From NCBI RefSeq assembly GCF_028622835.1, contig NZ_CP117677.1:62001-126000 (forward strand): a DNA stretch of 64,000 nucleotides, written 5' to 3'. The DNA comes from Caloramator sp. mosi_1. GTDB lineage: Bacteria > Bacillota > Clostridia > Clostridiales > Caloramatoraceae. The notes under the pieces were generated by a model. It saw only the letters and a program-made list of their open reading frames with translations, was not told the origin of the DNA and searched no databases. Of the stretch, positions 31,664 to 42,145 are shown piece after piece (positions within the stretch are counted from its first letter, which is position 1; the number at the start of each line of letters is the position of its first letter). The translations under genes were made by a program, and so were the position numbers.

Positions 31664-33015
31664 CTATTGTTTAATCTTCTTTCAAGCTCTTCTTTTTGTG
31701 CTTCAAATCCTGGTTTTCCAAGAAGTGCAAACATATTCTTCTTATATGCTTCAACTCCTGGTTGATCAAATGGATTTACTCCAAGAACATATCCAGATAC
31801 TCCACAAGCCTTTTCAAACATATAGACAAGCTTTCCAAAGTAATATGGTGTAACCTCTGGTATATTAATTACTATGTTTGGAACTCCTCCATCATAATGT
31901 GCAAGAAGTGTTCCTTCAAAGGCCTTCTTGTTAACAAAATCCATCGTCTTTCCAACAAGGAAGTTTAGTCCATCTATGTTATCCTTGTCTTCCTTTATTT
32001 CAACATCAGTTTTAACCTTTTCAATGTTAAGTACAGTTTCAAATATATTTCTTAAACCTTCTTGTATGTACTGTCCAAGTGAGTGTAAGTCTGTTGAGAA
32101 GTCAACTGAAGCTGGGAATATTCCTTTATTGTCCTTTCCTTCACTTTCTCCAAATAATTGTTTCCACCATTCTGCAAAGTAGTGCATACAAGGCTCATAA
32201 TTTACCATTATTTCAGTAGTTTTGCCCTTTCTATAAAGTGCATTTCTTACTGCTGCATAAAGGTATGCTGGGTTTTCAAATACATTACGAACTGCACATT
32301 CATCCATTGCATCCCTTGCACCCTTCATCATTTCTCTTATATCAACCCCTGATACCGCAATTGGAAGAAGACCTACTGCTGTTAATACTGAGTATCTTCC
32401 ACCAACATCATCTGGAATAACAAAAGTTTCATAACCTTCTGCATCAGCAAGTTTCTTCAGTGCTCCCCTTGCCTTATCAGTTGTTGCATATATTCTATCC
32501 TTAGCTCCTTCTTTTCCATACTTTTGTTCCATATATTCCTTAAATATTCTAAAAGCTATAGCAGGTTCTGTTGTAGTACCTGACTTTGAAATTACATTAA
32601 CAGATATATCCTTTCCCTCTAATACTTCTAAAAGATCCTTTAGATATACTGGGCTTATATTGTTTCCAACAAAATAAATCTCTGGTGTTTTTCTCTTATC
32701 CTTTGGAAGTACATTGTAGAAGGTGTGATTTAGCATTTCAATAGCTGCCCTTGCTCCAAGATATGAACCACCAATTCCTATAACAACAAGTGCATCTGAA
32801 TCTGACTTTATCTTTTCAGCAGCTTTTATAATTCTTTCAAATTCTTCTTTATCATAATCTTCAGGTAGTGTAACCCATCCTAAGAAATCATTTCCTGCTC
32901 CTGTTTTATTATGTAACTTATCGTGTGCATCTAATATTTGTGATTCAAGATATTTTATTTCGTGTTCACCTATAAAGCCTAAAACCCTTGAATAATCAAC
33001 TGTTATTTTAGACAT
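31660..33015 (-). CDS. pgi: Glucose-6-phosphate isomerase
   Basis: An intact 451-residue enzyme converting glucose-6-phosphate to fructose-6-phosphate in glycolysis. It has [11 protein letters not shown], the sugar-isomerase signature [12 protein letters not shown], and the second signature region [19 protein letters not shown]. The length is that of the short bacterial Pgi group typical of Firmicutes. It is monocistronic, between a bidirectional terminator and its own upstream region. In this window it can receive glucose-6-phosphate generated from the GH65/beta-phosphoglucomutase route. Confidence 0.97.
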   Translation of the reverse strand: MSKITVDYSRVLGFIGEHEIKYLESQILDAHDKLHNKTGAGNDFLGWVTLPEDYDKEEFERIIKAAEKIKSDSDALVVIGIGGSYLGARAAIEMLNHTFYNVLPKDKRKTPEIYFVGNNISPVYLKDLLEVLEGKDISVNVISKSGTTTEPAIAFRIFKEYMEQKYGKEGAKDRIYATTDKARGALKKLADAEGYETFVIPDDVGGRYSVLTAVGLLPIAVSGVDIREMMKGARDAMDECAVRNVFENPAYLYAAVRNALYRKGKTTEIMVNYEPCMHYFAEWWKQLFGESEGKDNKGIFPASVDFSTDLHSLGQYIQEGLRNIFETVLNIEKVKTDVEIKEDKDNIDGLNFLVGKTMDFVNKKAFEGTLLAHYDGGVPNIVINIPEVTPYYFGKLVYMFEKACGVSGYVLGVNPFDQPGVEAYKKNMFALLGKPGFEAQKEELERRLNNR

Positions 33016-33111
33016 ATTTCTACCTCCATTATTAAATTTTGACTTTTATTTTAATACATTTTTGTTAAATTTGCAACCACAACCTGCATAAACTTAATTG
33101 GGTAAAATGAA

Positions 33112-33140
33112 AAGAGTGGGAGTACCTTACGGTACTCCCC
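33112..33140 (-). terminator. Terminator of the flavodoxin-like reductase gene
   Basis: Perfect 9-bp stem GGGAGTACC / GGTACTCCC with the loop GTAA on the coding strand and a T-rich tail. It starts one base after the corrected stop codon. Confidence 0.85.
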
Positions 33141-33697
33141 TCACACAACAATTTTTCTCCTACTCTATAGGCGTGGTCTAACACATTCTTGTTTATCTTA
33201 TCTGCTTCAAGAGTAAGACCTGCTGCAATTATTTGAGATACTGTCTCTATTCCATAGGAATTAAAGAAGTTTATCAAATCATCAGCAACTCTTCTATAGG
33301 CACTCTCTACTTGATGTCCTTGGGTTAGAACTATAATAGCCTTTTTGCCCTTAGGTAGTGTTACTTCAAAGTGTTCCTTCATAAAGGCAAACATTCTATC
33401 CATAAAGTTTTTGCCTGTTCCTGTTATGTGTCCCATATATATAGGTGATGCAAAAATAATAAGGTCTGCTTCATTTAATTTTGCATAAAGAAGTTGCATA
33501 TCATCCTTTTGTATACAACCATTTTCCTTTTTACAAGAATAACAAGCCTTACATCCGTTTATATTCATTGTTGATAATTTATATTTGTCAACTATTATGT
33601 CCTCTTTTCCCTTTAGCATACCATTTAATATAGTGTCTATTATTTTATCACAGTTACCACCAACCCTTGGACTACAAGAAATAGCAAGAACCTTCAT
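33141..33697 (-). CDS. Flavodoxin-family / NADPH-dependent FMN reductase-like protein (frameshift at the end)
   Basis: About 186 residues. The FMN phosphate-binding loop SCSPRVGGNCDKII lies at the N-terminus, followed by a Cys-rich insert CKACYSCKKENGC (four Cys) typical of the iron-sulfur flavoprotein-like group, and FASPIYMGHITGTGKNFMDRM. The frame as read continues 25 residues through the terminator hairpin, which is implausible. Restoring one A near 33151-33156 gives the ending GEKIVV and a stop at 33141, directly before the hairpin. Probably a redox enzyme with unknown substrate. Confidence 0.8.
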
Positions 33698-33822
33698 TAA
33701 ATCATCTCCTTATTGTTAAAATTCCAGCATATATATTATAACATAATTAATAGCATATTGCTATATTATTTTTCGCAATATGCTACATTATTCTACATAT
33801 TTAAACTTTTATTCTGCATTTT

Positions 33823-34620
33823 TTATTCTTGCCAGCCAATATGCTCCATAATTATAGCAGCCGTATCCTCAATTGCTTTTTGGTAACATCAATTACCTTA
33901 CATCTTAGTCTTCTCATAACCTTCTCTGCATATTCATATTCAAGCATAATTCTCTCAACAGTTGCATACTCAATTTGACTAAGGCTTCCACCTAATCGGT
34001 ATATTCTGTTCTTTCTTATTTCTATAAGCTCCATAGGGTCAATTGTAAGGCCAATTATTTTATTCCTATCTATCTCAAATAATTCATTTGGAAGCTGAAC
34101 CTCTGGAACTAACGGAACGTTTGCTGCCTTTATTCCTTTATTTGCAAGATACACACAAAGTGGTGTTTTTGAAGTTCTTGATAGACCAAGCAAAACAACA
34201 TCTGCATTCTTTATTCCTCTGTCATCTTTACTATCATCGTAAGCTATTGCAAACTCCATAGCTTCAATCTTTCTAAAATAGTCATTATCAAGTTTTCTAA
34301 CAGCCCCTGGCTTAAATATTGGCATTTTATTTATAATTCTTGCTGTTGTTGCAATACAGGGACCTAATATATTTACAATATGTATTCCCTCTCAACTGCT
34401 AAGCTGGTTAAAAAGTCCCTTATATCTGCCATAACAATGGTGGATATTATTAATGTTTCCTTTGTATCCTCGATTGATTCTATAAAGGATTTTACATCAT
34501 CATAGGTTGTAAGATAGGGTACTCTTTTTATTTTTATATCGTGATCAAACTGACTTGCAGTTGCCCTCGCAACTTGGTCAGCTGTTTCCCTATTGAATCT
34601 GAAACTGCATAAATAATCAT
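33823..34620 (-). CDS. Pyruvate phosphate dikinase regulatory protein (DUF299; frameshifts)
   Basis: About 267 residues. This bifunctional kinase/pyrophosphorylase switches pyruvate phosphate dikinase on and off by phosphorylating a threonine using ADP and removing it with phosphate. The N-terminus MIIYAVSDSI is followed by GETADQVARA; the P-loop LLGLSRTSKTPLCVYLANKG and GLTIDPMELIEIR are diagnostic. The start ATG is at 34620 behind GAGGGTGTGG. Breaks lie near 34592, 34395 and 33882. No ppdK gene is in the window. Confidence 0.88.
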
Positions 34621-34705
34621 AGCCACACCCTCTTTTGTAGTATTTTATATTTATTTTACTACAATTTTAAGAAAAATAAAATAATTCTGAGTATAAAGTT
34701 TAAAA

Positions 34706-34727
34706 AAGTTACCCTTTAGGTAACTTA
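34706..34727 (-). terminator. Terminator of alpha-glucoside locus B
   Basis: AAGTTACC / GGTAACTT stem overlapping the stop codon of the last permease gene, followed by TTTTTTA on the coding strand. Confidence 0.75.
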
Positions 34728-35539
34728 TTCCTTCATTCCTGTTGTTGCAATTCCCTTTATAAAGTTCTTTTGGAATATTAAGAAAATAATTATAGAAGGA
34801 ACTGAAAGAATCATAACTCCTGCAAGTACCTGATCCCAAAACTGAAAATACTGTCCATAGAAGGAATTAAGTCCAACAGGTAAAGTATACATTTTGTCAC
34901 TTGTAGCAAGAAGACTTGGCCACAAGAAACTATTCCAGTTACCTGTAAACATCAGTATAAATTGTGTTGTTAGTGCAGGCCTTGCGAGTGGAAGAACTAT
35001 TTTAAAGAATATCCCAAATCTACTAAGCCCATCAATCATTGTTGACTCTTCAAGAGATTTAGGTATTGATAAAAAGAACTGTCTCATCAAAAATATCCCA
35101 AACAAGCTTGTTAAAAATGGTATAGTAAGCCCCTTATAGGTATTAACCCACCCAAGTTTAGTTAATAATATAAAGGTTGGTACCATAACAACTTGACCTG
35201 GAACCATCATAAAAGCAAGTATCGCAAGAAATAGAGTCTTTTTACCTGGGAAATCTATTCTTGCAAGTGCATATCCTGCCATTGAATTAAAAGAAGATTT
35301 CCAAAGGTTACAACAAGAGCCACCCAAATGCTGTTTAACATCCATCTTTCAAAGGGGAATTTTTTCCACAAGAATATATAATTTTTAAAGCTAAGTTTAG
35401 ATAAATCTATTGCTAAATTATTAATTTCACTTGTAGGTTTTAATGAAGTTATTACGCTCCATAAAAATGGTCCTATTGAAATTATCGCATATCCAATTAC
35501 TAATAAATAAAATAGGACTCTTAAAATCCTTTTGCCCAT
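34725..35539 (-). CDS. Sugar ABC transporter permease, MalG/GanQ-like, locus B (one frameshift)
   Basis: About 272 residues. TM1 is VLFYLLVIGYAIISIGPFLWSVI, followed by the typical SLKPTSEI; the EAA loop is EESTMIDGLSRFGIFFKIVL and the tail FIKGIATTGMKE is characteristic of the family. The break near 35270-35290 needs one base. It is the last gene of the locus B unit and ends in a terminator. No ATPase gene is nearby, so a shared MsmX-type ATPase elsewhere must power it. Confidence 0.9.
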
Positions 35540-35551
35540 TTTTTCACCACC

Positions 35552-36468
35552 CTATTGATATTGAGTCTCTTCTCCAAATAACTTCTTTTGCAAGAGTGTC
35601 AATACAAATATTATAGCAAATAATATAAAGGCTATTGCACAGGCATAACCCATCTTAAAATCTCTAAATCCTGTTCTATATAGATATAAAACAACCGTCA
35701 TTGTAGCATTAAGTGGACCTCCATTACCACCTGATACAACATAGGCTTGGTCAAACACCTGGAAGGTACCAATCAATGAAACTACTAAATTAAAGAAAAA
35801 AGTAGGCCTTAAAAGTGGTAAGGTCACATACCAAAATTGCTGCCATTTGTTAGCACCATCTATCCAAGCAGCCTCATAAAGTGAATGTGGAATATCCTGA
35901 AGTCCTGCAAGGAATATTATCATATAAAGACCAACTGAAGACCAAATTGCCATCCCCATTATAGATGGTAGTGCAAGCCTAACATCACTAAACCAGTTAT
36001 ATGGCGGAATACCAAATATTTTTAAGAACTTGTTTAAAAGCCCATCTGTCTTAAAAATAAACATAAACATAACAGAAACTGCAACTGTTGATGTAACTGT
36101 AGGTATATAGTATGCTACTCTAAAGAAAGTCTTTCCCTTTATATCTGAATCAACAATTAAAGCTAAAATAAGTGCTATAACAAGCTGAATAGGAACTACT
36201 CCTAATGAATATAAAGTAGTATTTAATAGAGCCTTTTAAATATTGGATCTTTAAAGGCATTTATATAGTTATCAAATCCAACCCATTTTGCCTGCCATAT
36301 TGTATTTTGGTCAAGAAAAGAATACTCTTTAAAGCTTAATATAAACGCAACTAATAATGGGCCTGCAAAGAAAACTAATGTACTTATAACAAATGGTAGC
36401 ACAAAGAGCCAACCATCTATCTTTTCCCTTCTCTTAATCCTTGATAAGGTACCTCTTTTTGAGCTCAT
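35552..36468 (-). CDS. Sugar ABC transporter permease, MalF-like, locus B (one frameshift)
   Basis: About 305 residues with six TM segments. It begins MSSKRGTLSRIKRREKIDGW, has TM1 LFVLPFVISTLVFFAGPLLV, and EAA loop YEAAWIDGANKWQQFWYVTL. The break near 36230-36235 is one missing base. It lies 12 nt before the MalG-like gene and 46 nt after the binding protein gene, with a hairpin in that gap. Confidence 0.9.
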
Positions 36469-36485
36469 AAACTACCTCCTCTAAA

Positions 36486-36510
36486 AAGGAAGCACTCAAG
36501 GTGCTTCCTT
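36486..36510 (-). promoter_or_regulatory. Intercistronic hairpin after the locus B binding-protein gene
   Basis: Perfect 10-bp stem AAGGAAGCAC / GTGCTTCCTT with a 5-nt loop, 4 nt after the binding-protein stop. This mirrors the hairpins after the binding-protein genes at 8458 and 20277. Confidence 0.65.
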
Positions 36511-36514
36511 AAAA

Positions 36515-37740
36515 TTATTGTCCTACTTCCTTGGCAGCTTCATCTAATGCAGCCTTGCCATCATTTACTTTGTTAAATAATAGCTTTTCTCCAGCCTTAT
36601 TTAAAGCATCCATAATCTTTGTTGTGTTAGCACCAAATTGGAATACTTGTGCACCCTTTGTTCCTTCAACAAGTGGTGTTCTTTCTGGATATTTTTCTGT
36701 ATATAGTTGTTCCATTGACTTTCTTGATGGAATAGCAAGACCACTTTCTGCAACCATCTTTAGTGCTTCTTTTCCTGTTAAGAACTTAATTACCTCTGCA
36801 GCTTCCTTCTTGTGCTTTGAATTTACACTCATAGCATAAGCAACTGTAAAAGCAAGGTTTCCTTCCTTATCTCCCTTTGGAAGTTTTGTTATACCATATT
36901 TTACATCTGGACCTGCATCCTTCATAAATGGAATCATCCATCCACCTTCTATAACCATAGCAACCTTCTTATGAGCTAAAGCATCTCCATTCCATCCTTC
37001 TCCAAGGTCCTTTGGTTGCTTTGCATAGCCTTTCTTTATTAGTGAGAAATAGAAATCTAATCCCTTTGCCGCTTCTGCAGTATTGAAGGCAACAGCATCA
37101 CCTTCATTTATCTTTCCACCAGCTTGAAGCATAAATGGTATAAATCTTGCTGCATCTGCACTTAAAGACATTCCATAAACTCCGTCCTTAGTTAACTTCT
37201 TTGCAGCTTCTTCAAGTTCTGCCCAAGTAGTTGGTTCCTTAACTCCTGCCTTTTCGAACATATCTTTGTTGTAAAAGATTGCAAGTGAGTTGAAGTCCTT
37301 TGGAAGACCATAAATCTGTCCATCCTTTTTAAAGCCTTCAATTAAGAATTCCTCAAAATCCTTTACATCTTCCATATCAAGATAGCTGTCAAGTGGTTCA
37401 ACAACTCCCTTTGATATGTATGCTGGTGCTTGGAATACATCAAGGTAATAAACATCTGGTTCTGTCTTTGATGCAATTTTAGCTTGCATTGCTTGATTGT
37501 AGTCACCAGTTATAACTTGCTTTTCAATTTTGATGTTTGGATGAGTTTCTTCAAATTTTTAATTTGGTCATCTAAAAGCTGTGTTTCTGCAGGTGATGAA
37601 CCCCAACAACCAAGAGTAATTGTAACCTTTTCTTGCTTTGGTTGTTCAGTAGTTTGTTCATCCTTCTTACCACAGCCTACAAATAATGAAGAAGCAATTA
37701 AAAGTGCAGTAGCTGTCGCTACAAAACGTTTGAATTTCAT
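36515..37740 (-). CDS. Sugar-binding lipoprotein, MalE-like, locus B (one frameshift)
   Basis: About 408 residues. Signal peptide MKFKRFVATATALLIASS with lipobox FVGC, then KKDEQTTEQPKQ linker and the family-1 solute-binding fold: ITLGCWGSSPAETQLLDDQI, YYLDVFQAPAYISKGVVEP, PKDFNSLAIFYNKDMFEKAG, TTWAELEEAAKKL. The break near 37555-37560 is one missing A/T. It captures the disaccharide for the MalF/MalG pair below. The fold and lipobox resemble the locus A protein but the sequence is clearly diverged. Confidence 0.93.
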
Positions 37741-37785
37741 ATATTTTCCCCCTCTATGTTTTTTATTTTTACTGCAGATGCAGTA

Positions 37786-38803
37786 TTAAACTGATTGAAC
37801 TGATTCCCTTTCTATAAGTTCTGGTTCTATAACTACTCTTCCTATACGTTGTCCTTGAATTAAATTAAATAATAAATTAGCCGCAGCCTCACCTATTTTA
37901 AAGGTATCCTGTTTAATTGTTGTAAGTTTAGGTGAAACACACTGGGAAAGATATATCCCATCAAATCCTATTATTGAAACTTCATCGGGTACTGTATATC
38001 CTAAATCATTTAGTCTATTTAGAGCACCTATCGCCATAATATCACTTGCACAGAAGATTGCTGTTAAATCCCTGTGTCTGTTTATTAGGTTTTCTACTGC
38101 TTCCTCTGCCCCTTTATCAGTAAAATCTGCATATTCTATTAATGTATTGTCAACATTTAAAGCATATCTATTATGGGCAAGATAGTAACCATCTAATCTT
38201 TCATAACTTACATAGGCATCTTTATGTCCATTTATGAAACCTATCTTTTTATGCCCTTTTCTGATTAAATACTCAACTGCTAAAAAGGCTCCCCTTGTAT
38301 TATCTATACCTACACATCCAACATTTGAATTGTTTATGTTTATATCAAAAAGCACACAGGGACTTTCTATCTTTGATAGCTCTCTATAATATTCATCTGT
38401 CATCTTAAGTCCCATAATAAACATTCCATCAAGTTGTTTGTCTATAAATAATTTTGAAAGTTTTTCATTCTTTTGAACATCAGACGTAGTCGATAGAAGC
38501 ACTGTTTCATAACCTAATTTTGTGGCAGTATTTTTAAAACTCATTAGTATCTCAAAAACAAGGGGTTTAGCATTCCAACCAAGTCATAATCTTCAACTAA
38601 CATACCAAGTCTAAAATTCTTATTAGAGCTTAAGCTTCTTGCTATTAAATTTGGCTTATATCCCAGCTCATCTGCAACCTTTAATATTAATTCCCTTGTT
38701 TCTGGGTTTATATCGCTGTAGTTATTAAAAGCTCTTGAAACAGTGCTTACAGATACACCTGCTTTTTTGCAACATCTTTTATGGTAACAACTTTATTTTC
38801 CAT
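37786..38803 (-). CDS. LacI-family repressor, locus B (frameshifts)
   Basis: About 340 residues. N-terminus MENKVVTIKDVAKKAG-VSVSTVSRAFNN after restoring one A near 38768; hinge ELGYKPNLIARSLS. The effector domain shows VGCVGIDNTRGAFLAVEYLI, GHKKIGFINGHKDAYVSYER, FCASDIMAIGALNRLNDLG and IGFDGIYLSQCVSPKLTT. A second break lies near 38560-38580. It sits between the kojibiose-phosphorylase-like gene and the binding protein gene, and LacI-type operators are present upstream of the phosphorylase gene and of pgmB. Confidence 0.9.
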
Positions 38804-38897
38804 ACTTACACTCCTTTAAATTCTTTTATTTTATTTCTATAATATTATTTCTGTAAGCACCCTTCAAGTTGTACTATAGGCTATGCTTATCTTGAAA

Positions 38898-41170
38898 CTA
38901 CAATTTTTCTTCAGCTTTAATGCTATATACTTTACCATATACCTTTACATCTATATCCTTCTTGGATGTAATGCTTACATTTTTCTTATCTACAGTAACA
39001 TCAACCTTTGAACCTCTCCAATTTATTGTATAGGTAAATTCATCCCAAACCTCTGGTATCCAAGGGTTGAAGTTTGGAATTTCATTTTCATCGACACTAA
39101 ATCCACCAAATCCAAAAACTGCACTTTGCCAAGAGCCGCCTGTAGATGCTGCGTGAAGACCGTGTCCTGCATTTCCTTGATTATCTTCAAGGTCTGTTAA
39201 TATTGTCTTTAAGAAATATTTATATGAATTTTGCGTATCTCCAACAGTAAGTCCCATTATTGAATACATCGAAGGACTAAGGGACGACTTATGCATAGTT
39301 CTTTTTCGTAGTATTCATAGTTTATCTTCTTTGACTCTAAGTCAAATTCTTCCCCTAAAATAAGCATTAACATAATAACATCTGGCTGTTTTATAAGTTG
39401 TGTATCGTGTAGCTTATGACCTTTTAAATCTGGCCATACTGGCATACCATTTTCATCGTGTTCTGTTATTGGAATATCTACTAAATCAAAGTATCCTTCA
39501 AACTGTTCAATTAACTTACCATCCTTAGCCATCGGTATATATATTTTGTTTAACTTTTCTTCCCATTCTCCAAAATCAACATCCGAAATACCTAATTGAT
39601 TGCAAAGCATCTCATACTTTGTTCTATTCTTTTCCTTTAACCAATCCTTTATTTCAAGAGCCTTTTTCATATTCCACTTTGCAAGATAGTTTGTATATAC
39701 ATTATTATTAACGTGTTCGTGGAACTCATCTGGCCCAATTACTCTGTTTATTTCATATCTATCAAATTCTTTGTTGTACTCTAATCTACTGTTCCAGAAC
39801 TTTGAAGTATCAAGAAGTATTTCCGCTCCATAGTTGATTAAAAATTCTTCATCCTTTGTTGCCCTAAAGTACTCCCAAATAGCAAAGGCTATATCTGAGT
39901 TTATATGGTACTCCTCATCGCCTGTCCATATTCTAACAGGATTTCCGTCATAATCAACTCCCCACTTTGGAGTTACCTCCATACCATCATCTGCTGACTC
40001 CCAAGGGAACTGTGCTCCCTTAAAACCGTTTATTTGTGCGTTTCTTCTCGCACCATCTAAGGTATTATATCTATACATTAAAAGTGATTTTGCAACTTCA
40101 GGATTTGTATAGACAAAGAAGGGTAGCATAAAAATTTCTGTATCCCAAAATACGTGTCCTTTATAACCTTCACCGTGTAGGGCCTTAGCTGCAATACTAA
40201 CCCTTTCATCTCCAGCATAAGCAGATGAAGAAAGTTGATACATATTAAATCTAATTCCTATTTGTGCAGTATCATCACCCTTTATCTTTATATCCATACC
40301 TTCCCATATTTTTCCCCAAACATTTGAATGATTATCCTTTTCATTTTCATATCCAAAATTTATAAATTCTCTAAGTTCCCTTTCAACAACTGATAAAAGT
40401 TCTTCCTTTGTATCCCTTGAAGTATAAGTCACACCATACTTATATACTGTGTATTCCTTGCCTTCTTCAGCGTAAAACTCATAAAGTTCTCTAACATTTT
40501 CACCAAGTTTTGCATATCTTCTTGTTTTAAACACATTACCATTTTCATCCTCTGATATAACTGATGTTGCTTCAACTACTTCAATTTTGTTATCAAAAGT
40601 TCTTGTCTTTAATGCTATTCCAGGTTTTAAATCTGCTGCCTCTATTACCTCAAAATGCTTTGTAAGATTTGCTGGGTCTAACGTACTATTAACTACTGTT
40701 CCATCAATTATATTTTCAACAAATATTTTTGATTTAAAATTTACTGGTGTTATGCTGTATTTAGCTGCCCACCTATGAACATTGCTTCTACTTACAAATC
40801 TTTCTGTTTTTATTTCAACAACTCTTCCACTTTTAAGTTCTACCTTATACTTTGAGTACAAGATTCCATTTTTCATATCAAGTCTTCTATTAAAATCCAA
40901 TAGGGTTGCACTGTCTATATCAATTAACTCTCCATCTGCATAAATGTTAAACACAAGTGGGTCTTGACAATTTACTATTTCCGTTACCTGTGCAGTGTTT
41001 TTATCAAAAACTCCAGCAATAAAATTTCCCTTCTCACCTATTTTAGAAAACTCTATTGCTCCCCTTAAACCTCTATAACCATTTGCTAAGGTAAATATTG
41101 TTTCATACTTTCTATTCTGAGATGAGTTATATTCATTTATTTCTACATTCCACACTCTGTCCATTTTCAT
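38898..41170 (-). CDS. GH65 phosphorylase, kojibiose-phosphorylase-like, locus B (one frameshift)
   Basis: About 758 residues. Cleaves an alpha-glucose disaccharide with phosphate to beta-glucose-1-phosphate plus glucose. N-terminus MKMDRVWNVEINEYNSSQNR; ETIFTLANGYRGLRGA; barrel motif HVFWDTEIFMLPFFVY; general acid in RVIGPDEFHEHVNNNVYTNY; C-terminal ASTGGSWQSAVFGFGG. The GPDEFHEHVNNN form is what I associate with kojibiose/nigerose-type enzymes rather than maltose phosphorylase, but the substrate is inference. The only break is near 39265-39300. It is divergent from pgmB with 285 bp of shared control region. Confidence 0.92.
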
Positions 41171-41175
41171 CCTCC

Positions 41176-41415
41176 TGTTTCGGAAACGTTTTTGTTTAAT
41201 TTTATTATAGAATATTCCAAAAACGTTTTCAATAGTTTTTGCAAAAATTTTTTTAACTTTTTTACTCCCATTATCTCTTGAATTTTAAATAATTCTATAC
41301 TAATAATATTTTGAATTTATTGTTTTTTACTTTTTTATCAAATTTAAATACTATTTCAAACAACTTATTTAATAATTTTTGTTGAAAATATACTTTATTT
41401 ACGAAATCGTTTTTG
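41176..41415. promoter_or_regulatory. Divergent control region with three LacI-type operators
   Basis: Three operator-like sequences lie between the phosphorylase gene (minus) and pgmB (plus): CGGAAACGTTTTTG at 41181-41194, CAAAAACGTTTTCA at 41219-41232 and ACGAAATCGTTTTTG at 41401-41415. The first is just upstream of the phosphorylase start, the third about 40 bp before the pgmB start. The sequence between the second and third sites (41233-41400) is very A/T-rich with no gene. Confidence 0.65.
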
Positions 41416-41455
41416 TTATAATCAGAATAGGTTGTATAAAAGGAGGCTGTTGATT

Positions 41456-42097
41456 ATGATTAAGGGATGTATATTTGACTTAGATGGAGTTATTGTTGAT
41501 ACAGCAAAATATCACTATCTTGCTTGGAAGAGACTTGCTAATGAGCTTGGATTTGAATTTACTGAAGAGGATAACGAAAGACTAAAGGGAGTTAGTAGAA
41601 TGAAATCCCTTGAGATTTTACTTGAAATTGGAAATAAAGATTTTGATGAAGAGACAAAAATAGAACTTGCTGAAAAGAAAAATGGTTGGTATGTAGAATA
41701 CATATCTAAAATGGATGAAAGTGAAATATTAGATGGAGTTAAAGAGTTTCTAACAGAACTTAGAGAAAAGGGTATAAAAATTTCTTTAGGTTCAGTTAGT
41801 AAAAATGCAATGACTATACTTAAAAATATAAATCTTCTTCCATATTTTGATGCAGTAATCGATGGAACAAAGGTTACAAATGCAAAACCAGACCCAGAAG
41901 TATTTTTAAAGGCCGCTGAAGAATTAGGATTAAAACCTGAGGAGTGCTGTGTTTTTGAAGATGCTGTTGCAGGCATTGAGGCTGCAAGACGTGCAAATAT
42001 GAAGGTTATAGGTGTCGGTTCTCCAGAAATTTTAGGAAGTGCTGACAAAGTTATAGATGGATTTAAAGGAATTACTATTGACATACTAAATTTATAA
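41456..42097 (+). CDS. pgmB: Beta-phosphoglucomutase
   Basis: A 213-residue HAD-family enzyme converting beta-glucose-1-phosphate to glucose-6-phosphate. The start ATG at 41456 follows AAGGAGG; an in-frame ATG at 41432 has no ribosome site. HAD motif I is FDLDGVIVDTAKYHYLAWKR (nucleophile D and acid/base D), motif II SVSKN, and motif IV CCVFEDAVAGIEAA. The HxxxW-type cap residues and LKGVSRMKSLEILLE identify the beta-PGM subgroup. It completes the pathway of the divergent GH65 phosphorylase and shares its operator region. Confidence 0.95.
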   Translation: MIKGCIFDLDGVIVDTAKYHYLAWKRLANELGFEFTEEDNERLKGVSRMKSLEILLEIGNKDFDEETKIELAEKKNGWYVEYISKMDESEILDGVKEFLTELREKGIKISLGSVSKNAMTILKNINLLPYFDAVIDGTKVTNAKPDPEVFLKAAEELGLKPEECCVFEDAVAGIEAARRANMKVIGVGSPEILGSADKVIDGFKGITIDILNL

Positions 42098-42100
42098 AAA

Positions 42101-42142
42101 TAAAAGGATAAGTACCTGCTCCCCTTCGACTTATCCTTTTAT
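42101..42142. terminator. Bidirectional terminator after pgmB
   Basis: AAATAAAAGGATAAGT pairs with ACTTATCCTTTTATTT around a 15-nt loop; it serves pgmB and the convergent EamA gene. Confidence 0.85.
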
Positions 42143-42145
42143 TTT

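Noticed and set aside
33065..33140. C-terminal extension of the flavodoxin-like reductase
   Set aside because: It runs straight through a perfect terminator hairpin; one missing A upstream moves the stop to 33141.
41432..41455. Upstream ATG of pgmB
   Set aside because: No ribosome site; AAGGAGG stands correctly before the ATG at 41456.
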